The position numbers were made by a program, and so were the translations under genes. The notes under the pieces were generated by a model. It was not told the origin of the DNA and did no database searches. It saw only the letters and a program-made list of their open reading frames with translations. 36,564 bases of DNA from Opitutia bacterium (GTDB lineage Bacteria > Verrucomicrobiota > Verrucomicrobiia > Opitutales > Opitutaceae). The number at the start of each line of letters is the position of its first letter. Position 1 is the stretch's first letter. The stretch spans positions 1 to 36,564 of the forward strand of contig PLMW01000061.1 of assembly GCA_003142615.1 (NCBI GenBank). Direction: 5' to 3'. Of the stretch, positions 32,797 to 36,564 are shown piece by piece.

Positions 32797-34107
32797 ATGA
32801 AAAACAAGAACTACAAATGGGTCGTGGTCGGGATGCTCTGGTTCGTGTGCATCTTCAACTATGCGGATCGGCAGTCGTTCTCGGCGGTTTTCCCAAAGCT
32901 GAAGGCGGAGTTCGGCTTCGACGCCGTGCAGCTCGGGCTGCTCGGTTCAGCATTCGCGTGGGTGTATGCGTTTGGCGCGCCGTTCGCAGGCTTCATCGGC
33001 GACCGAATCGCGCGCAAGTACCTCATCCTCGGCGGCTGCGTGTTCTGGAGCGGCATCACGCTGCTGACCGGCTGGTGCGGGAAACTCTGGCAGTTCGTCA
33101 CCGTGCGCGCGCTCACCGGGGTCGGCGAGACGTTCTATTTTCCCGCGGCGATATCGCTGCTCAGTGATTACCACGACAGGCGCTCGCGATCGCTCGCGTT
33201 TTCCCTGCACCAGTCGGGCGTTTACATCGGCACCATCGGCGGCAGCTGGGCGGGCGCCTGGTTCGCCGAACAATTCGGTTGGCGCTCGTGTTTTTGGTTC
33301 TTCGGTGCAGCCGGCATCACGCTCGCGCTCGTACTCTACCGCTTCCTGCGGGAGCCGGAGCGCGGCGCGGCCGACGCCTCCGAGGCCGCGGAAATCGACC
33401 CCGCGCACCCGCATGGCGTCGCCGTCGACGCGCAGGCCGCGCCGCCCGGCGTGGCGGAGACGCTGCGGGTCATCTTCGCCAAACCGACCGCGCTGCTGCT
33501 CATGGGCGTGTTTCTCGGCGCGAACTTGGTCGCGACGATTTTCCTCACGTGGACGCCGACGTTTCTCGTCGAGAAATTTCACTTCAAGCTCACCGCCGCC
33601 GGCCTGTCCGGCAGTGTGTTCATCAACATTGGCAGCGCGCTCAGCGTGCCACTCGGAGGGTTTCTGGCCGACCGGCTCGCGCGGCGCTTCGCCGGCGGCC
33701 GCATGCTCGTGCAGGCGACCGGCCTGCTAGCAGGCGCGACGTTCGTCGGTCTCGTCGGCCTCACGGATGACGTCACGACATTGCTGGTGGCGATGACGGT
33801 GTTCGGTTTGTGCAAGGGTCTGTATGATTCCAACATATTCGCCGCGCTTTACGATGTCATCGAACCCCGGGTCCGCGCGACCGCGGCGGGCGTGATGAAC
33901 ACCGTGGGCTGGGGCGGCGGGGCGCTGGGTCCACTGGCGGTTGGCATTGCGACCAAATACGGCCGTCACGCCAATCAGATGGATAACATGAGCGAGGCCA
34001 TCGCCTTTGGTGCGATTATTTATGTCTTCGGCGCTGCGCTGTTGTTCTTCGCCTTCTTTGTGACTGCGAAAAACGACGTTGTGCGCGCCCCCGTGTCGGC
34101 GGCGTAA
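32797..34107 (+). CDS. MFS transporter, ACS-like (anion:cation symporter) type
   Basis: 436 residues from MKNKNYKWVVVGMLWFVCIF; the frame upstream to 32569 overlaps the previous gene and is not coding. About 12 membrane spans. FNYADRQSFSAVFP at the first span and GFIGDRIARKYLILGG at the loop 2-3 MFS motif fit the ACS family, which imports hexuronates, sugar acids or phosphorylated sugars with a cation. The central loop (about residues 190-225, EPERGAADASEAAEIDPAHP) is hydrophilic and acidic. The gene lies 55 bp after the DapA-like gene and 15 bp before the kinase, in one operon, and should carry the sugar or sugar acid released in the periplasm. Confidence 0.92.
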   Translation: MKNKNYKWVVVGMLWFVCIFNYADRQSFSAVFPKLKAEFGFDAVQLGLLGSAFAWVYAFGAPFAGFIGDRIARKYLILGGCVFWSGITLLTGWCGKLWQFVTVRALTGVGETFYFPAAISLLSDYHDRRSRSLAFSLHQSGVYIGTIGGSWAGAWFAEQFGWRSCFWFFGAAGITLALVLYRFLREPERGAADASEAAEIDPAHPHGVAVDAQAAPPGVAETLRVIFAKPTALLLMGVFLGANLVATIFLTWTPTFLVEKFHFKLTAAGLSGSVFINIGSALSVPLGGFLADRLARRFAGGRMLVQATGLLAGATFVGLVGLTDDVTTLLVAMTVFGLCKGLYDSNIFAALYDVIEPRVRATAAGVMNTVGWGGGALGPLAVGIATKYGRHANQMDNMSEAIAFGAIIYVFGAALLFFAFFVTAKNDVVRAPVSAA

Positions 34108-34122
34108 GACCTTCATTCCCGC

Positions 34123-35778
34123 ATGAACTACTACCTCGGCATCGACGTCGGCACGGCCAGCGCCCGCGCCGGCATTTTCGACCAACGTGGCAACATGGCC
34201 GCCGCAGCGAGCCATCCGATCAAGATATGGAAGCCCGAACCGGACCATGTGGAGCAGTCCAGCGACGACATCTGGCTCGCGTGCTGCGACGCCACGCACG
34301 CCGCCCTGAAAATGACCGGACTCGCGTCTGCAGCGATCAAGGGCATCGGTTTTGACGCCACCTGTTCGCTGGTCGCGCTCGGCGCGGACTATCGTCCCGT
34401 CTCGGTCAGCACCAGCGGCCGCGCCAAGCAGAACGTGATTGTGTGGATGGATCACCGCGCCATCCCCCAGGCGGAGCGCATCAATGCCACGAAGCATGCG
34501 GTGCTGCGCTACGTGGGCGGCGTGATCTCGCCGGAGATGCAGACACCCAAGCTGCTCTGGCTGAAAGAAAACCTCCCCAGCACATGGAAGCGCGCCGGAC
34601 GGTTCCTCGACCTGCCGGACTACCTGACTTACCGCGCGACCGGTGACGACACACGGTCGCTCTGCACGACGGTCTGCAAGTGGACCTATCTGGGCCACCG
34701 CGGCCTCAATGGGGCAGGGTGGGATGCGGGCTATTTTCGGAAAATCGGTCTCGGCGACCTTGCTGCCGAGGATTTTCGGCGCATCGGCCGGAAGGTGCAG
34801 CCGATGGGGCAACCGCTGGGCAGCGGACTCACCGCGCAGGCAGCGCGCGCACTCGGACTCGCCGCCGGCACGCCGGTCGGCGTGGCGATCATCGACGCGC
34901 ACGCCGGCGGGCTCGGCCTGCTCGGTGCGCGGCTGGGGGGCGAGGCAATGACCCCCGCCGCGCTCAACCGCCGGCTCGCGCTCATCGGCGGCACGTCGTC
35001 GTGCCACATGGCGGTGTCCGCGCAACCGCGTTTCATCCCCGGCATCTGGGGGCCGTATTATTCGGCGATGATTCCCGACCTCTGGCTCACCGAGGGCGGA
35101 CAGTCGGCCACGGGCGCCCTGATCGACCATGTGATTTTTTCGCACGCCGCCGCAACACCTCTGCAGACCGAGGCGAAGCGCAAGGGCCAGACCATCTACG
35201 AGCTTCTGAACGCCAGGCTCGACGCGCTCGCCAAGGCGGAACGCCTGGCGCATCCGGCCGAGTTAACGCGCGAGTTGCATATCCAGCCCGACTTCCACGG
35301 CAACCGTTCACCGCGCGCCGATCCCACGCTGAAGGGTGCGATATTGGGCCTCACCCTCTCGGCCACGGCCGATGACCTCGCCCGGCAATACCTGGCAGCG
35401 ATTCAGGCCGTTGCCTACGGCACGCGCCATATCATCGAAGCGATGAACCGCAAGGGCTACGCTATCGACACGTTGCTGGCCTGCGGCGGTGGCACGAAAA
35501 ACCCCGTCTTTCTGCGGGAGCATGCCGACATCACCGGATGCCGGATCGTGCTGCCGAAGGAGCCCGAGGCCGTGCTCCTGGGCTCCGCCATCCTCGGGGC
35601 GGTGGCGGCCGGCGCCTTCCCGACGGTGCTCGCCGCGATGTCCGCCATGAATGCCGCCGGGGAAGTCATCGCGCCAACGCCCGGCCGTGTGGTGCGCTAT
35701 CATGACGCCAAATACCGCGTCTTCCACCGGCTCCACGCCGATTTCCTCACCTACCGCAAATGGATGCGAAATTCCTAA
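34123..35778 (+). CDS. FGGY-family pentulose kinase, probable D-ribulokinase
   Basis: 551 residues from [20 protein letters not shown] (phosphate-1 motif of the actin/hexokinase ATPase fold). GFDATCSLV (residues 77-84) contains TCSLV, the signature reported for D-ribulokinases of the FGGY family. [10 protein letters not shown], the catalytic-base region [22 protein letters not shown] and the adenosine motif [20 protein letters not shown] are also present. It phosphorylates a ketopentose, most likely D-ribulose, with ATP. The adjacent fucose-isomerase-like gene could make D-ribulose from D-arabinose, as L-fucose isomerases do. L-rhamnulose or L-fuculose as substrate cannot be excluded. It lies 15 bp after the MFS gene. 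Confidence 0.88.
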   Translation: MNYYLGIDVGTASARAGIFDQRGNMAAAASHPIKIWKPEPDHVEQSSDDIWLACCDATHAALKMTGLASAAIKGIGFDATCSLVALGADYRPVSVSTSGRAKQNVIVWMDHRAIPQAERINATKHAVLRYVGGVISPEMQTPKLLWLKENLPSTWKRAGRFLDLPDYLTYRATGDDTRSLCTTVCKWTYLGHRGLNGAGWDAGYFRKIGLGDLAAEDFRRIGRKVQPMGQPLGSGLTAQAARALGLAAGTPVGVAIIDAHAGGLGLLGARLGGEAMTPAALNRRLALIGGTSSCHMAVSAQPRFIPGIWGPYYSAMIPDLWLTEGGQSATGALIDHVIFSHAAATPLQTEAKRKGQTIYELLNARLDALAKAERLAHPAELTRELHIQPDFHGNRSPRADPTLKGAILGLTLSATADDLARQYLAAIQAVAYGTRHIIEAMNRKGYAIDTLLACGGGTKNPVFLREHADITGCRIVLPKEPEAVLLGSAILGAVAAGAFPTVLAAMSAMNAAGEVIAPTPGRVVRYHDAKYRVFHRLHADFLTYRKWMRNS

Positions 35779-35791
35779 TCAGCCTTTCCTA

Positions 35792-36564
35792 ATGAATAAA
35801 TCCAGCACAACAGTCCTGCTTGTCGCCAGTGGCGACCTACGCCAGTCCGCCAACGAAGCCTGCTGGCCCGCCCAGCAGGCGATGGAGCAAACGCTCACCG
35901 CCGCCGGCGCCAAACTGGGTTTCCACCTTGTCCGGGCTCATCCTTTCAAGCCCGATAACAAGCACGGCTTTATCGCCTCGCAGAAGGAGGGGCTGGAGGT
36001 TTTCTCGAAAATCGATCCCGAGGCGCCACTCATCGTTGCCGAGGCCGTGTGGCAATATTCACACCATGTGCTCGGGGGGCTGCTCTCGCATCGCGGCCCG
36101 ATCCTCACTGTGGCCAACTGGAGTGGCCAGTGGTCGGGCTTGGTGGGCATGCTGAACCTCAATGGCTCCCTTACCAAGGCCGGCGTCAGGTATTCCACGC
36201 TCTGGAGCGAGACTTTTGACGACGACTTCTTCCGCAACGGACTGGCACTCTGGCTACGCACCGGCGCCGTGATGCATGCGACGGATCATGTGAAACCCTT
36301 CGCCCAGTGCGACGTGCCCGCCCGCGCCAAGTCCGTCGCGGCAGAGATCGCCGCGGATCTGCGCCACAAGAAATCCATCATGGGCGTCTTTGATGAGGGC
36401 TGCATGGGCATGTATAACGCTATCATTCCCGACGAACTGCTCTTCAAATGCGGCGTCTTCAAAGAGCGTCTGTCCCAGTCAGCCCTTTACTACGCAGTCA
36501 CCAAGGTGAGTCATGAGGAAGCCAGCGAGGTGTTTTCCTGGTACCAGGCCAGAGGTTTCACGTT
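35792..36564 (+). CDS. L-fucose/L-arabinose-isomerase-like protein, 5' part
   Basis: 257 codons from [20 protein letters not shown], running off the right edge. The start follows the kinase stop by 13 bp. Alternating strands and helices ([68 protein letters not shown]) match the N-terminal domains of fucose-isomerase-like proteins, which interconvert aldoses and ketoses using a metal. The metal ligands are in the missing part. An isomerase just after a ketose kinase fits one catabolic route. Confidence 0.75.
   Translation, partial: MNKSSTTVLLVASGDLRQSANEACWPAQQAMEQTLTAAGAKLGFHLVRAHPFKPDNKHGFIASQKEGLEVFSKIDPEAPLIVAEAVWQYSHHVLGGLLSHRGPILTVANWSGQWSGLVGMLNLNGSLTKAGVRYSTLWSETFDDDFFRNGLALWLRTGAVMHATDHVKPFAQCDVPARAKSVAAEIAADLRHKKSIMGVFDEGCMGMYNAIIPDELLFKCGVFKERLSQSALYYAVTKVSHEEASEVFSWYQARGFT

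Noticed and set aside
33727-35253. Open frame of 508 codons on the minus strand
   Set aside because: Shadow of the MFS and kinase genes, both clearly recognisable on the plus strand.

Overview
The window looks like chromosome of a Verrucomicrobiota bacterium, probably Opitutaceae. I infer this from GC-rich codon use, a TonB receptor with the alanine/proline-rich start and 'QLSPFEV' box common in that family, and a LacI / TonB receptor / glycosidase / ACS-type transporter sugar locus. No rRNA or other phylogenetic marker is present, so the assignment is an inference.

Layout. (1) 1-1652, minus: 5' part of nrdD (anaerobic ribonucleotide reductase), cut by the window edge. (2) 1653-5734: poorly coding, GC-rich DNA with one convincing small zinc-ribbon ORF (3867-4034) and a HUH-type, rolling-circle Rep-like protein (4267-5538) whose AGG/GGG-rich codon use differs from its neighbours. 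(3) 5735-6082: an HU/IHF-family protein. (4) About 6647-24188: a 17.5-kb genomic island bounded by a 23-bp perfect direct repeat that matches the T-loop to CCA end of a tRNA-Ser-like gene. It carries a tyrosine integrase and an excisionase-like gene at the left end. Next come a small operon of DNA-binding-like proteins, a tandem ribbon-helix-helix protein with palindromic sites, and an AbiE type IV toxin-antitoxin pair. These are followed by an orphan DNA methyltransferase convergent with a large GHKL ATPase plus a small partner. The rest is a block of exported or membrane proteins of unknown function: an ankyrin lipoprotein, a DnaJ-zinc-finger-like protein with a paralogous neighbour, SHOCT and PDZ-like proteins. 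(5) 24109-25070: scar with the catalytic half of a second integrase and an NmrA/SDR fragment. (6) 25087-36564: a carbohydrate locus with a LacI regulator, a palindromic operator, a TonB receptor, a GH78 alpha-L-rhamnosidase, a DapA-family aldolase/lyase, an MFS transporter, a D-ribulokinase-type FGGY kinase and the start of an L-fucose-isomerase-like gene cut by the right edge.

How the parts work together. The sugar locus reads as import of a rhamnosylated oligosaccharide (TonB receptor), release of deoxysugar (GH78), inner-membrane uptake (MFS), then isomerisation, phosphorylation and aldol cleavage, under LacI control. The island combines mobility, toxin-antitoxin and probable anti-phage functions. 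Its best candidate for an undescribed system is the GHKL ATPase + winged-helix-like partner + DNA methyltransferase module at 12.5-17.0 kb. The envelope-protein operon at 19.2-23.9 kb, in which two adjacent genes share a novel motif, comes second.
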